In this document: positions 8,869 through 17,418 of the stretch, one piece after another
Layout of the letters: each line of letters starts with the position of its first letter
Position numbering within the stretch: position 1 is the stretch's first letter
NCBI GenBank assembly: GCA_910579925.1
Contig: CAJTVY010000001.1
Span: 62,001 to 126,000, forward strand
DNA length: 64,000 bases
Origin: an uncultured Dorea sp.
Lineage (GTDB): Bacteria > Bacillota > Clostridia > Lachnospirales > Lachnospiraceae
Direction: 5' to 3'
Made by a program: the position numbers and the translations under genes
Notes under the pieces: model-generated
Told to the model about the DNA's origin: nothing
Databases searched by the model: none
Seen by the model: only the letters and a program-made list of their open reading frames with translations

Positions 8869-10145
8869 CGATACAGATTAGAAAAAATAACAGTCTGCTT
8901 TTAAGTCTGCTATTTGTTATCATTTATTTTACGCCAAATTTCAGATTTCTTCCACATTATACATGGGCAATTGCATTACTGGGGCTATTGATTTGTTTTA
9001 GTGGAAAGAATGCGTGGAGAATTGGGATTTTTGACAGGACAAACAAAAATTATATGGAACTATTGCTGATCAGCGTTATTTTTGTTTTACTGGTTCCAGT
9101 GTTTCACGGAACAAATGACTTTTCTTATATCACTCTGTTTTTAGGCGTAATTCTGTGTATGTTAAGAAATTTTCTGGTAGTTCTGATCATTACGAATAAA
9201 AAGACGGAAAATACAGATTATGTAATAAAGTTTATAGATCTGTATTTGAATTCATGTTGTATATGCGTTGCATTTACGATTCTTTTCATTATCTTTCCTG
9301 ATTTTAAATCATTCTGGCTGGATCATATTATTGTGAACGATGTACAGGAGCAGATCAGGATTTTTTCGGCATATGAGTTTCGATATAGTATAAGTGGATT
9401 CGTAGCTTTTTCCTATTCAACATTGTTTTCAATTGCGGTTATTATGGAGGGATATGTGATATGTAAAAAGAAATATTCTGTTAAAGAGATTGTACGGTAT
9501 ATTGCTATTTGCGTAGGGTGTTTCTTTTACGGAAGAGTGACCATTTTTGCAATTGCAATTTCTATGTTTATAGTATTTACGAAAGGAAGAGATATCGTTA
9601 AAATTATGAGATACCTGTTTTTGGTTCTGGCAGGTATTATTTTATTTGGCCTGCTTTTAAACAGAGTATCACAAATTGATCAGAGTTTTATTATATGGAA
9701 GAACTGGGCGTTTTCTTTTTTAGAGGATATATTTAATTATGGAAGTATACATACGAATTCTGTTACGCATATGCTGCAGGATATGTATTTTATGCCAGAG
9801 TCGGGAACCTTCTTTTTAGGTGACGGATATTATACTGATCCATTAACGGGAAGATATTATAGGAGTACGGACGTGGGATATATGAGAGCGATGTTATATT
9901 CCGGCCTGTTTGGAGCAATTATTATTATTTTACCTGTCGTTTATCTATTTTATTCTCTGTATAAACAGAAAAATGACAGAGATTTTAAAAGATTTATTAT
10001 AGCAATGCTCTGTTCATGGCTGATACTGGAAGCAAAAGGAGAAAGCTGGATTCGGTTTGTCCTTTTGCTGCATCCGATTCTGCTGATTTCATTAATGGAG
10101 AAGAAAAATGGGAAAACTGATAAGTGTAGTAATGAGTGTGTATAA
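8865..10145 (+). CDS. Polysaccharide polymerase, Wzy-like integral membrane protein
   Basis: This is a 426-residue, strongly hydrophobic protein with about ten to twelve predicted membrane helices. A larger extracytoplasmic region rich in polar residues (roughly residues 285-345) lies before the last helices, which is the O-antigen ligase/polymerase layout. It should join flipped repeat units at the outer face of the membrane. Primary sequence is poorly conserved in this family, so the assignment rests on topology plus position between glycosyltransferases and near the flippase. Its end overlaps the next glycosyltransferase by 38 bases, which suggests translational coupling. Confidence 0.78.
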   Translation: MTIQIRKNNSLLLSLLFVIIYFTPNFRFLPHYTWAIALLGLLICFSGKNAWRIGIFDRTNKNYMELLLISVIFVLLVPVFHGTNDFSYITLFLGVILCMLRNFLVVLIITNKKTENTDYVIKFIDLYLNSCCICVAFTILFIIFPDFKSFWLDHIIVNDVQEQIRIFSAYEFRYSISGFVAFSYSTLFSIAVIMEGYVICKKKYSVKEIVRYIAICVGCFFYGRVTIFAIAISMFIVFTKGRDIVKIMRYLFLVLAGIILFGLLLNRVSQIDQSFIIWKNWAFSFLEDIFNYGSIHTNSVTHMLQDMYFMPESGTFFLGDGYYTDPLTGRYYRSTDVGYMRAMLYSGLFGAIIIILPVVYLFYSLYKQKNDRDFKRFIIAMLCSWLILEAKGESWIRFVLLLHPILLISLMEKKNGKTDKCSNECV

Positions 10146-11070
10146 CGAAAAGATTGAGTGGATTAAGGATAGTGTGAAGTCGATTTTGGGCCAGTCTTAT
10201 ACAAATATTGAATTTATCATTGTGATTGATAATCCAGGGTTAGACAGAGAAGTGAAGGAGTATTTAGAGAATACAGCGAAAACGGACGGCAGGGTGGTCC
10301 TACTTCAGAATAAAGAAAATGTAGGACTTGCAAAATCTCTGAACAGGGGCATTGCTGCTGCGAATGGCGCTTACATCGCAAGAATGGATGCGGATGATAT
10401 CTCAGAAAAGAACCGTTTGGATTTACAAATTCAGATAATGGAAAAAGGTAAGTATGACCTGGTAGGGACGGGAAAGATTAATATTGACGAAAAGGGTAAT
10501 CTGATATCTGGCTACTCGGGATGTGATGTCGAGAACAAAAAGATTAAGTCTATTCTTCCATATACGAGTTGTTTTGTTCATCCGTCGGTTCTGATGAGAA
10601 CAGACGTTGTGAAAAGAAATCATGGATATAGGAATTTCAGACAGAGCCAGGACTATGATCTATGGCTGAGAATGTTGACGGACGGCTGCAGGTTTTATAA
10701 TGTTGACTGTCCCTTGATCAGATACCGGGTAAGAAACGGAGGGATTTCTGCCAGAAAACCGTACGTTCAATTTATGACCGCCCAATATGAAAGAAATCTC
10801 TATAAACAAAGAAGAAAAAGAGGAACTGATACTTTTTCGGAGGAAGGACTTGAAAATTATCTGAACAGGCACAAGGCATATGACATACAGAAAAATAAAA
10901 AGTATTCGGAAAGCTTATTAATTTTGGAAAAAGGGATTGGAGAAATTAAAAGAAAAAGGTTTATCGGAATTTGGCACATGATATGTGCTGTTTTTTATTT
11001 TTCTGAGATGTTAAAGGTATTAGAAATTAAGATTAAAATTATATTGTTAAGTTATTGTAATTATAAGTAA
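10108..11070 (+). CDS. Family 2 glycosyltransferase
   Basis: The start MGKLISVVMSVYNE is a canonical GT-A opening. VIDNPG replaces the more common NDGS, and ARMDADDIS is the metal-binding motif. SQDYDLWLRM in the middle is the acceptor-site block found in WcaA/LgtA-type enzymes. The length is 320 residues, and a hydrophobic stretch near the C-terminus could associate with the membrane. The start lies inside the end of the polymerase gene, in another frame. It is probably an essential part of repeat-unit assembly; the specificity is unknown. Confidence 0.88.
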   Translation: MGKLISVVMSVYNEKIEWIKDSVKSILGQSYTNIEFIIVIDNPGLDREVKEYLENTAKTDGRVVLLQNKENVGLAKSLNRGIAAANGAYIARMDADDISEKNRLDLQIQIMEKGKYDLVGTGKINIDEKGNLISGYSGCDVENKKIKSILPYTSCFVHPSVLMRTDVVKRNHGYRNFRQSQDYDLWLRMLTDGCRFYNVDCPLIRYRVRNGGISARKPYVQFMTAQYERNLYKQRRKRGTDTFSEEGLENYLNRHKAYDIQKNKKYSESLLILEKGIGEIKRKRFIGIWHMICAVFYFSEMLKVLEIKIKIILLSYCNYK

Positions 11071-11086
11071 AGTGAGTTGTCAGAAG

Positions 11087-12592
11087 ATGAGAACAAAGAA
11101 AGCATTTTTAAATACTTTCACATCATTGATCTATCAATTTGTTACAATTATTAGCGGTCTGATTGTTCCGAAACTGATATTAGAGGCATATGGTTCCGAA
11201 TGTAATGGCGTGGTATCTTCTGCTAATCAGTTTATGGGTATTGTTTCATTTCTGACCATAGGTTTAACGGGGGCCGCGCGAGTAGAATTGTACAAATCAC
11301 TGGCAGATAATGACCTGGAACAGACAAATGCAATTGTAAATTCTACCAGTAAATATATGCATAAGGTCGCCGGAATACTGGCGGTTTATGCCGTCCTGCT
11401 TGCTTTTTTCTATCCATATGCTGCGAATACCAGTTTAGATAAACGTATAATTATTCCGCTGATACTGGCCGTTGGAGCCGGAAAGTTTTTTGAATATTTT
11501 TTGGGGATACCCTGCCGGATTCTGTTGCAGGCAGATCAGAAAATTTATGTAGAGTTTAGTCTGATGATTGTTGCAAATATTACATATACAATTCTGTCAA
11601 TAGTGATGATTCAAAGGGGATCTTCGCTGATCCTTGTCAAGCTGATGAGCGCCACCGTTGTTTTTGCCGCTTTGATCTGTATCTGGTTTTACGTTAAGAA
11701 CTGTTATCATTTGTATCGTACGAAAAAATCGAAAAAGATAGACCTGCCAATGAGAAAAGATGCGGCAATTCATTCCATAACAAATATTATTCATGAGAAT
11801 TCAGATCTGGTAATCTTGACGTTGTTTGTGGATATTAAAATAATCTCTGTATATACAGTCTACTACTGTATTGTGGGACAGATAAAAAAATTTATGGCTT
11901 CTTTTACGGGTGGAATGGAGGCCGCTTTTGGAAATATGTGGGTAAGAAATGAGAGAAAAGCATTTAGGGACCGATTTCGTATATATGAATTTTTAATTCT
12001 TTCATTGATTATCATTGTTTTTTCCTGTGTCTTTAATCTGCTTCTGCCGTTTATTGAATTGTATACGAGTAAAGTAAAAGATATAAATTATGTATTACCG
12101 GTTTTTGCAATATTAATTACTATTACAGAGTTAATTTTTTGTATACGCGAACCTTGTGTAACAATTGTTTTTGCAACAGGGAAATACCGTGAGACCAAAA
12201 ATATTGCTATTATTGAAGCTGCCGTAAATGTGACAGTATCGTTTATACTTGTATTTAAGTTGGGAATTTACGGGGTAATTACAGGAACTTTACTGGCAAA
12301 TCTGATCAGAACATTCTATTACGTCTGGTTTTCTTCAAAATATATTTTAAGGATGAAAATAGCGGATTATATAAAACGGTTATTCTGGTTTATTCTGACA
12401 TTTTCAATCTGTGTTTTTATAGGAAGTGTTATTGTTGATTATTTAGATATTAATGATTGGGGAACCTGGTTTTCTGGCGGTGTAATTCTTTTTTCTCTGT
12501 CAGGTATGATTACATTTATTTCAGCTTTTGTTTTTGAAAAAAAGTCATTATTAGGACTGCTTAAAATATGTAAGTTGGTTTTTACCAATTAA
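11087..12592 (+). CDS. Lipid-linked repeat-unit flippase, Wzx-like (MATE/MOP superfamily)
   Basis: About twelve to fourteen hydrophobic segments across some 500 residues, with the basic start MRTKKAFLNTF, fit the polysaccharide transporter branch of the MOP superfamily. It would flip undecaprenyl-diphosphate-linked repeat units to the outer face for the polymerase. A GTG at 11072 is an alternative start with no better ribosome site. I prefer the ATG because the protein then begins with the usual short basic leader. Together with the Wzy-like gene it defines this as a Wzx/Wzy-dependent locus. Confidence 0.85.
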   Translation: MRTKKAFLNTFTSLIYQFVTIISGLIVPKLILEAYGSECNGVVSSANQFMGIVSFLTIGLTGAARVELYKSLADNDLEQTNAIVNSTSKYMHKVAGILAVYAVLLAFFYPYAANTSLDKRIIIPLILAVGAGKFFEYFLGIPCRILLQADQKIYVEFSLMIVANITYTILSIVMIQRGSSLILVKLMSATVVFAALICIWFYVKNCYHLYRTKKSKKIDLPMRKDAAIHSITNIIHENSDLVILTLFVDIKIISVYTVYYCIVGQIKKFMASFTGGMEAAFGNMWVRNERKAFRDRFRIYEFLILSLIIIVFSCVFNLLLPFIELYTSKVKDINYVLPVFAILITITELIFCIREPCVTIVFATGKYRETKNIAIIEAAVNVTVSFILVFKLGIYGVITGTLLANLIRTFYYVWFSSKYILRMKIADYIKRLFWFILTFSICVFIGSVIVDYLDINDWGTWFSGGVILFSLSGMITFISAFVFEKKSLLGLLKICKLVFTN

Positions 12593-12613
12593 TAGAGACA
12601 GAAAGGAGATCTT

Positions 12614-13381
12614 ATGAATTTTAATTTTGAGACACATTGCCATTCTTTCTATTCACACGATTCCAGAATGAGAATAGAAGAGATAATTAAAAAGTGTATA
12701 GAACATGAAATCAATGGCATCGTAGTCTGTGATCATGACCGTTACGGAATCACAAAAGAGGATGAGCAGGCTTTTGCAGACAATAATATCAGATTATTTA
12801 AGGCGATTGAATTCACGGCCAGAGAGGATGTCCACATTATTGGCATCAGTGATAATATCAAAAAGCTGGAAGCTCCCCCGAAACAGTATCCTGTCATTGA
12901 CCTGGCAGATAAAATCAACGGAATAGAAGGGGGGGGGGTAATTATCATTCCACATCCAGAAGCCCCAGTCGGACTTTTCAACAGACATAAAGTAAGCAGA
13001 AAAAACAGAGATTATGTTTTGAGAAACGCTCATTTTATTGAAGAAGATAACTGGCATTCCGGCCACGCAAAGACTGTGAACGATGTTCTGAAGAGATACA
13101 GCAATCTGACCCGCCTCTGGGCAAGCGATTCCCATTTCCCCGATGATGTCGGAGCATATTATAATTCCTGCAAAACAGATGAACCCCCGGAAAGTCTGAC
13201 AGACATTCACGACAAAGGGATCATATGCCATAAAAGGCTTAGGAAGTCGGATGAATGGTGGGCGTGGCAGCAGTTCTGGATGACGAAGCGAAGAGATAAG
13301 ATCTTTCGGATTGGGAAAAAGATCCTGCCTGTTACGATTCAGAAGTGGTTTAAGAAAATAATGATGATTTTTGTCGGGTGA
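12614..13381 (+). CDS. PHP-domain metal-dependent phosphoesterase-like protein carrying an in-frame poly-G tract
   Basis: The protein begins with the PHP motif ETHCHSFYSHDSRMR and continues with VVCDHDRYGI, EFTAREDVHIIGI and IIPHPEAP. These supply the His and Asp residues that bind the metal cluster. PHP proteins hydrolyse phosphoesters; in capsule loci some relatives (CpsB type) are protein tyrosine phosphatases. Length is 255 residues, with AAGGAG before the ATG. Ten G residues at 12929-12938 encode three glycines and the first base of a valine in the core, so loss or gain of one G would truncate the protein. It is probably phase-ON in this copy. Its target is unknown. Confidence 0.75.
   Translation: MNFNFETHCHSFYSHDSRMRIEEIIKKCIEHEINGIVVCDHDRYGITKEDEQAFADNNIRLFKAIEFTAREDVHIIGISDNIKKLEAPPKQYPVIDLADKINGIEGGGVIIIPHPEAPVGLFNRHKVSRKNRDYVLRNAHFIEEDNWHSGHAKTVNDVLKRYSNLTRLWASDSHFPDDVGAYYNSCKTDEPPESLTDIHDKGIICHKRLRKSDEWWAWQQFWMTKRRDKIFRIGKKILPVTIQKWFKKIMMIFVG
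12929..12938 (+). repeat. Poly-G tract, 10 G, inside the PHP-domain gene
   Basis: Ten consecutive G residues keep the gene open (GIEGGGVIIIPH). The encoded GGGV and the tract size closely match the 11-G tract in the acetyltransferase about 5.4 kb upstream, but here the frame is intact. No other run of eight or more G is visible in the window. Confidence 0.95.
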
Positions 13382-13385
13382 TGAT

Positions 13386-14357
13386 ATGAGATTAAACTTA
13401 AAAACAACCATGAAATGGTATGGATATAACGTCAGAAAATTTGGACTGCTCTATGCGGCTGTCCATTACTTTTCCAGGTACGAGAGAATGAAACCATTTT
13501 GCGATTATAAATGTATGGAAATTCTCAAGAAATATTACAGTACCATTAGTTCTGAACGGATGAAGCGCGAGATTGAAGAACTGTATTTTGTTCGGACAGG
13601 CAAAAAGATGAATATTGATAAACCTGTGGGATTCAATGAAAAGATCCAGTGGCTGAAATTCTATGATGTGACAGAGGCCAAGATCAGATTATGTGATAAA
13701 TACAAAGCAAGAAAGTTTGTCAGGCAGGTTGTGGGAGAGAAACACTTAGTGCCGCTGCTGGGCGTGTACCAGAATATCGACGAGGTAGACTTTGGAATAC
13801 TGCCGAGGTCGTTCGTTATGAAATCAACCCAGGGCTGCGCATATAATGTGATCGTGAAAGACAGGCGTAATATAAATATCAGTGAAATCAGAAGAAAATT
13901 CAGATGGTGGCTGAGAACGGAATATGCTTACGCAGGGCTGGAGTTTCAGTATAAAGCGAGAAACGCAAAAGTCTTGATTGAGAAGTATATGGGCGGTCAG
14001 ATGGATGAATATAAGTTTATATGCTTTAACGGCAGGCCGGAATTCTTCTGGGTCAGGTCCTTGCAGGATGGAGAATTATCGAGAAATTTTTTTGATATGG
14101 ACGGGAGAGAAATTGAGTTTCATTTTGGAAATGCGCCGAAAAAGCGGGACCTGGAACTGACCGAATCCTTCCAGGAACTGAAAGAAGCAGTTACAAAACT
14201 TTGTTCCGGCTTCCGGTTTGTACGGGTGGATACATTTGTCATAGATGGAAACTGGTATATTGGGGAACTGACATTTAACACAGGATGCGGATATGACGAC
14301 TGGGGGCCGGAGAGCGAAGGAATCAGATATGGAGAGAGGATAAAATCACAAATATGA
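13386..14357 (+). CDS. TupA-like ATP-grasp protein for polysaccharide synthesis
   Basis: The ATG at 13386 overlaps the PHP frame only slightly. A TTG at 13371 is possible but would add five residues. The sequence matches the ATP-grasp TupA family found in capsule and teichuronopeptide loci, with GFNEKIQWLKFYD near residue 80, CDKYKARKFV, FVMKSTQGCAYNVIV for nucleotide binding, and ELTFNTGCGYD near the end. ATP-grasp enzymes join a carboxylate to an amine through an acyl phosphate. Here the acceptor may be the uronic acid made by the upstream dehydrogenase, but that is inference. The stop overlaps the LicD gene by 4 bases. Confidence 0.8.
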   Translation: MRLNLKTTMKWYGYNVRKFGLLYAAVHYFSRYERMKPFCDYKCMEILKKYYSTISSERMKREIEELYFVRTGKKMNIDKPVGFNEKIQWLKFYDVTEAKIRLCDKYKARKFVRQVVGEKHLVPLLGVYQNIDEVDFGILPRSFVMKSTQGCAYNVIVKDRRNINISEIRRKFRWWLRTEYAYAGLEFQYKARNAKVLIEKYMGGQMDEYKFICFNGRPEFFWVRSLQDGELSRNFFDMDGREIEFHFGNAPKKRDLELTESFQELKEAVTKLCSGFRFVRVDTFVIDGNWYIGELTFNTGCGYDDWGPESEGIRYGERIKSQI

Positions 14358-15172
14358 ATCGGGACATGGTAGAACGAATACAGGACAGGCAGTACGAAAT
14401 GCTTCTGGAAATCCGACGAATATGCGAAAAATACGAGATTTCTTACTTCTTATGCTGCGGCACGCTGCTTGGGGCGGCGCGGCATAACGGTCCGATTCCC
14501 TGGGATGACGATCTGGACGTGGGATTGCTGCGAAGTGAGTATGAAAGGTTTCTGCTGCATGCACAGAAGGAGCTTTCCGACAGGTATTTTCTTCAGACAT
14601 GGCATACGGATGCGGGGTATGCGCTTCCTCATTGCAAGATCAGGGACAAGAACTCTCATTATGTGGAAAAAGTAAGCGCAAAGAGCGGGTGTATGGATGG
14701 AATTTCGGTAGATGTACTGCCATTTGACGCCATACCCAATACGATGCCTGTGCAGCGCCTGCATGGTTTTCTTCTGAACGATATTATGAATCTGGTAAAA
14801 CTGAAAAGAAACTGGATATTCATCAGAGAGAACCGGGTCAGTCCGGTAAGAGAAAAAATATACAGGATTCTGGCCTGTTGTATTTCAGAAAACAGTCTGA
14901 TCCGACTGTATGAAAAAATATGCACCGCTTATAACGGGAATATCGGATTTCCCATGGTCAGTGAGGCGGCAGGTCTGGATTATTTTCGTTTTACAGCCAG
15001 GCGCAGCGATTATCTGAAAACAAGGGAAATGCGGTATAGAGATGAACTGTTTCGGGTTCCCAGGCGGTACAAGGCTCTTCTGAGAAAGAGTTACGGGGAT
15101 TATATGAAGCTACCGCCTATGCAGGAACGCACGGGCCAGCCGGAAGTGATGAAGGTGACGATCAATGAGTGA
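14354..15172 (+). CDS. LicD-family phosphotransferase (adds a phospho-alcohol to the polysaccharide)
   Basis: LicD proteins are nucleotidyltransferase-fold enzymes that transfer phosphocholine or a related phospho-alcohol from its CDP form to a glycan. The family core is plain: LEIRRICEKYEI, then FLCCGTLLGAARH, then IPWDDDLDVGL with Asp51, Asp52, Asp53 and Asp55, then PHCKIRDKNS. Length is 272 residues. It overlaps the next gene, a LicC-like nucleotidyltransferase, by 8 bases. The substrate would then be whatever that enzyme activates. No choline kinase or choline transporter gene is present here. Confidence 0.9.
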   Translation: MNRDMVERIQDRQYEMLLEIRRICEKYEISYFLCCGTLLGAARHNGPIPWDDDLDVGLLRSEYERFLLHAQKELSDRYFLQTWHTDAGYALPHCKIRDKNSHYVEKVSAKSGCMDGISVDVLPFDAIPNTMPVQRLHGFLLNDIMNLVKLKRNWIFIRENRVSPVREKIYRILACCISENSLIRLYEKICTAYNGNIGFPMVSEAAGLDYFRFTARRSDYLKTREMRYRDELFRVPRRYKALLRKSYGDYMKLPPMQERTGQPEVMKVTINE

Positions 15173-16064
15173 CGGGGGATTATCAAGAGAAGAGTTTCAG
15201 GTATTGAGAAAGTCTGTGTCCGGGTTCTGTGAAGGGTCGGACAGGCAGACGTTGATGAGACTTTATGAATATGGATATATTAACGGCGGCAATAGAATTA
15301 CGGATTCTGGTATGGAGGCATTAGTTCCTTACAAGGTAGACAATGCCGTGATACTTGCAGCAGGTATGGCAAAGCGTTTCCTTCCTTTGTCGGCCTATAT
15401 GCCGAAAGGATTATTTCAGGTAAAGGGAGAAGTTCTGATTGAGCGGCAGATACGGCAGCTACAGGAAACCGGGATTACTGAGATTGTCATTGTTACGGGG
15501 TATCAGGAGGATAAGTTTGAGTACCTGGCTGATACCTATGGAATAAAACTGATTTCAAATCCAGAATATGAAACCGCCAACAATATTTCTTCAGTATGGT
15601 ATGCCAGGTCTTATCTGAAAAACACATACATATTAGGATCTGATAACTGGTATGGTTCCAACATTTTTGAAAAATATGAATATGAGCCTTATTATTCCAG
15701 GGTGTTTTCCAGAGATTATGTGGATGAATACTGTATTGACATGAACGAAGGATATATTGAAAAGATCAGAAAGGGAGGCAGAAATACATGGTACACATTG
15801 GGAGAGATCTATTTCGACAGAAGACTCTCTGCCATGGTGTTAGAAGACCTGCAGAAAGAATATCAGGCCGATGATGCGGTCAGAGCCATGATTATCGACC
15901 TCTATTGTATGAGGCATATCGACAGATACCGATTTTATACGAAAGAGAGGGAAAAGGGAGTGATCTCTGAATTTGACACGATGGAAGAACTGATGGAATT
16001 CGATCCCAGGTTCGGTCGTTTTGCTTCAGAAGTTATGAAAAGAAAAGGAGAAGATAAAAAATGA
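15165..16064 (+). CDS. LicC-like CTP:phospho-alcohol cytidylyltransferase with an extra N-terminal helical domain
   Basis: From about residue 60 the protein is an NTP transferase: NAVILAAGMAKRFLPLS and MPKGLFQVKGE form the nucleotide site, followed by EIVIVTGYQ and ILGSDNWY with the catalytic acidic residue. This resembles choline-phosphate and phosphonate cytidylyltransferases more than hexose-1-phosphate enzymes. The first 60 residues look like a small helical or winged-helix domain. The stop overlaps the start of the HisC-like aminotransferase by 4 bases. PntC-type enzymes in other bacteria fuse these two activities; here they are separate neighbours. CTP as the donor is inferred from family and context. 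Confidence 0.8.
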   Translation: MSDGGLSREEFQVLRKSVSGFCEGSDRQTLMRLYEYGYINGGNRITDSGMEALVPYKVDNAVILAAGMAKRFLPLSAYMPKGLFQVKGEVLIERQIRQLQETGITEIVIVTGYQEDKFEYLADTYGIKLISNPEYETANNISSVWYARSYLKNTYILGSDNWYGSNIFEKYEYEPYYSRVFSRDYVDEYCIDMNEGYIEKIRKGGRNTWYTLGEIYFDRRLSAMVLEDLQKEYQADDAVRAMIIDLYCMRHIDRYRFYTKEREKGVISEFDTMEELMEFDPRFGRFASEVMKRKGEDKK

Positions 16065-17155
16065 ATGCGAATGAAAAGAAGCCGTGGTTTCATCCATATG
16101 AGGGCGTGGAGAAATATGTGATCCATCCGACCGAAAGCTACGAGGGGAGGCTGCAGTTTAATGAGAATCTGTGGGGGACTTCTCCAAAGTGTCTGGAAGC
16201 ATTGAAAGAGATTACAGAAAAGGATCTGAACTATTATGATCTGGAAGGAAAAGATTTTCTGCTGGAAGCCCTGTCAGAACTGGTTGGCGTGCCACAGAAC
16301 TGTCTGTATGTAAATTACGGTTCGTCCGAGGTTCTGAAGGCCATATTTGACATTGCATTACAAAGGGACGAATATGTACTGATTCCTCATCCGGGCTGGG
16401 GATGTTATAAGGGAATGATTACTGCAAAACTAGGCAGAACAGCTTCCTATGCTGTGGCTGCCGGTGAAGACGAATATTACCATGATATTGAAGATCTTCT
16501 AAGTAAAGCGAAAAAATATCAGCCTAAGATTATTATCCTCACATCGCCTCAGATGCCCACCGGTAACCGGGTCAGCCAGGAAGGTGTTGAAAGGGTGGCT
16601 GAGGAAAACCCCCAGTCTCTGATTATTGTTGACGAGTGTTATTATGGATGTGCGGAAATGAATCTGGATGTGGCAGGGCTGATCAGCCGTTATGATAATG
16701 TGATTTTCGTACGGACCCTGTCAAAAATATACGGACTTGCTAATTTAAGGGTTGGTTTCGGCATTACGAATCCCGAACTTGTGGAACTGATTGACTATGT
16801 TCTTCCATTGCATAAGCTGCCGAATATTACACGGAAGATAGCGGCTGCGGCGATCAGAGATGTGGAATATACTGAGAAGAATAAGAGGGAGATTATGGAA
16901 GCAAGAGAGTATCTTACGGCGGAACTGAACAAGCGGCGAGGTGTAAAAGCGTTCAGATCCTACTCGAACTTTGTATACATCAGTCTGGAAGGATATGATG
17001 CAAACGCCCTGCATAATTTTATGAGTGAAAAGGGCGTCACTACCAGACTGTTTGAAGATGGAGGAAAGACGCATATGCGTATTACGGTAGGGCCTAAGGA
17101 AATTATGGATAAGGCTCTGGCGCTGTTTGATGAAGGATGTGAGAGACAGAACTAG
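16061..17155 (+). CDS. Class I/II PLP aminotransferase or decarboxylase, HisC/CobD-like
   Basis: The HisC fold is clear: RLQFNENLWGTSP at the start, VNYGSSEVLKAIFD, IPHPGWGCY, TSPQMPTGN and VDECYYG, then TLSKIYGLANLRVGF with Lys222 as the PLP lysine. AAAGGAGAA precedes the ATG. It ends the polysaccharide operon and directly follows the LicC-like gene. HisC-like enzymes in capsule loci elsewhere form ethanolamine phosphate from phosphoserine or serinol phosphate from dihydroxyacetone phosphate. One of these, or an aminoalkylphosphonate, is the likely product here. True histidinol-phosphate activity seems unlikely in this context. The exact substrate remains open. Confidence 0.85.
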   Translation: MNANEKKPWFHPYEGVEKYVIHPTESYEGRLQFNENLWGTSPKCLEALKEITEKDLNYYDLEGKDFLLEALSELVGVPQNCLYVNYGSSEVLKAIFDIALQRDEYVLIPHPGWGCYKGMITAKLGRTASYAVAAGEDEYYHDIEDLLSKAKKYQPKIIILTSPQMPTGNRVSQEGVERVAEENPQSLIIVDECYYGCAEMNLDVAGLISRYDNVIFVRTLSKIYGLANLRVGFGITNPELVELIDYVLPLHKLPNITRKIAAAAIRDVEYTEKNKREIMEAREYLTAELNKRRGVKAFRSYSNFVYISLEGYDANALHNFMSEKGVTTRLFEDGGKTHMRITVGPKEIMDKALALFDEGCERQN

Positions 17156-17373
17156 TTGATTTTGGTTTTACAGATGAAGAAGTGGATATGCTGTATGAAC
17201 AGTATGAAAAAGGCACGGACCAGGTACGGGTTACGAGAGAAAAACTGAAAGAATGGTATGATGGATATCATACGGCAGGCGGAAAAAACGGAGAAGTATC
17301 TATTCCAAACCGTGAACTGATGAATAGTCTTGCAGGTATGATGAAGAGACGGCAGAGCAGCGCTGTGAAGTAG
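17155..17373 (+). pseudogene. Remnant of an AAA-ATPase-like (DUF1703-type) gene
   Basis: Directly after the aminotransferase stop the frame reads DFGFTDEEVDMLYEQYE, then VTREKLKEWYDGYH, then VSIPNRELMNSL before a stop at 17371. GFTEEEV and the KEWYDGYH block are hallmarks of the middle of PF09820 AAA-ATPase-like proteins, and PNxE/RLMNS comes from a later part of the same proteins. The P-loop region, most of the linker and the C-terminal nuclease-like half are missing. It is a scar of a roughly 500-residue gene with an internal deletion. No start site is evident. Confidence 0.65.
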
Positions 17374-17386
17374 AGGTTCTGCGGGA

Positions 17387-17418
17387 AAGGGACGGCACAC
17401 TATAATGTGCCATCCCTT
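17387..17418. terminator. Hairpin terminator between convergent genes
   Basis: AAGGGACGGCACA at 17387-17399 pairs with TGTGCCATCCCTT at 17406-17418, with one mismatch and a 6-base loop. It lies exactly between the polysaccharide operon and the convergent ABC permease gene, whose stop is inside the hairpin. It can serve both strands; on the + strand only a short TT run follows. Confidence 0.65.

Noticed and set aside
12794..13411. A 205-codon - strand frame across the PHP gene
   Set aside because: It is a shadow frame; the sense strand has the PHP motifs, a good ribosome site and operon context.
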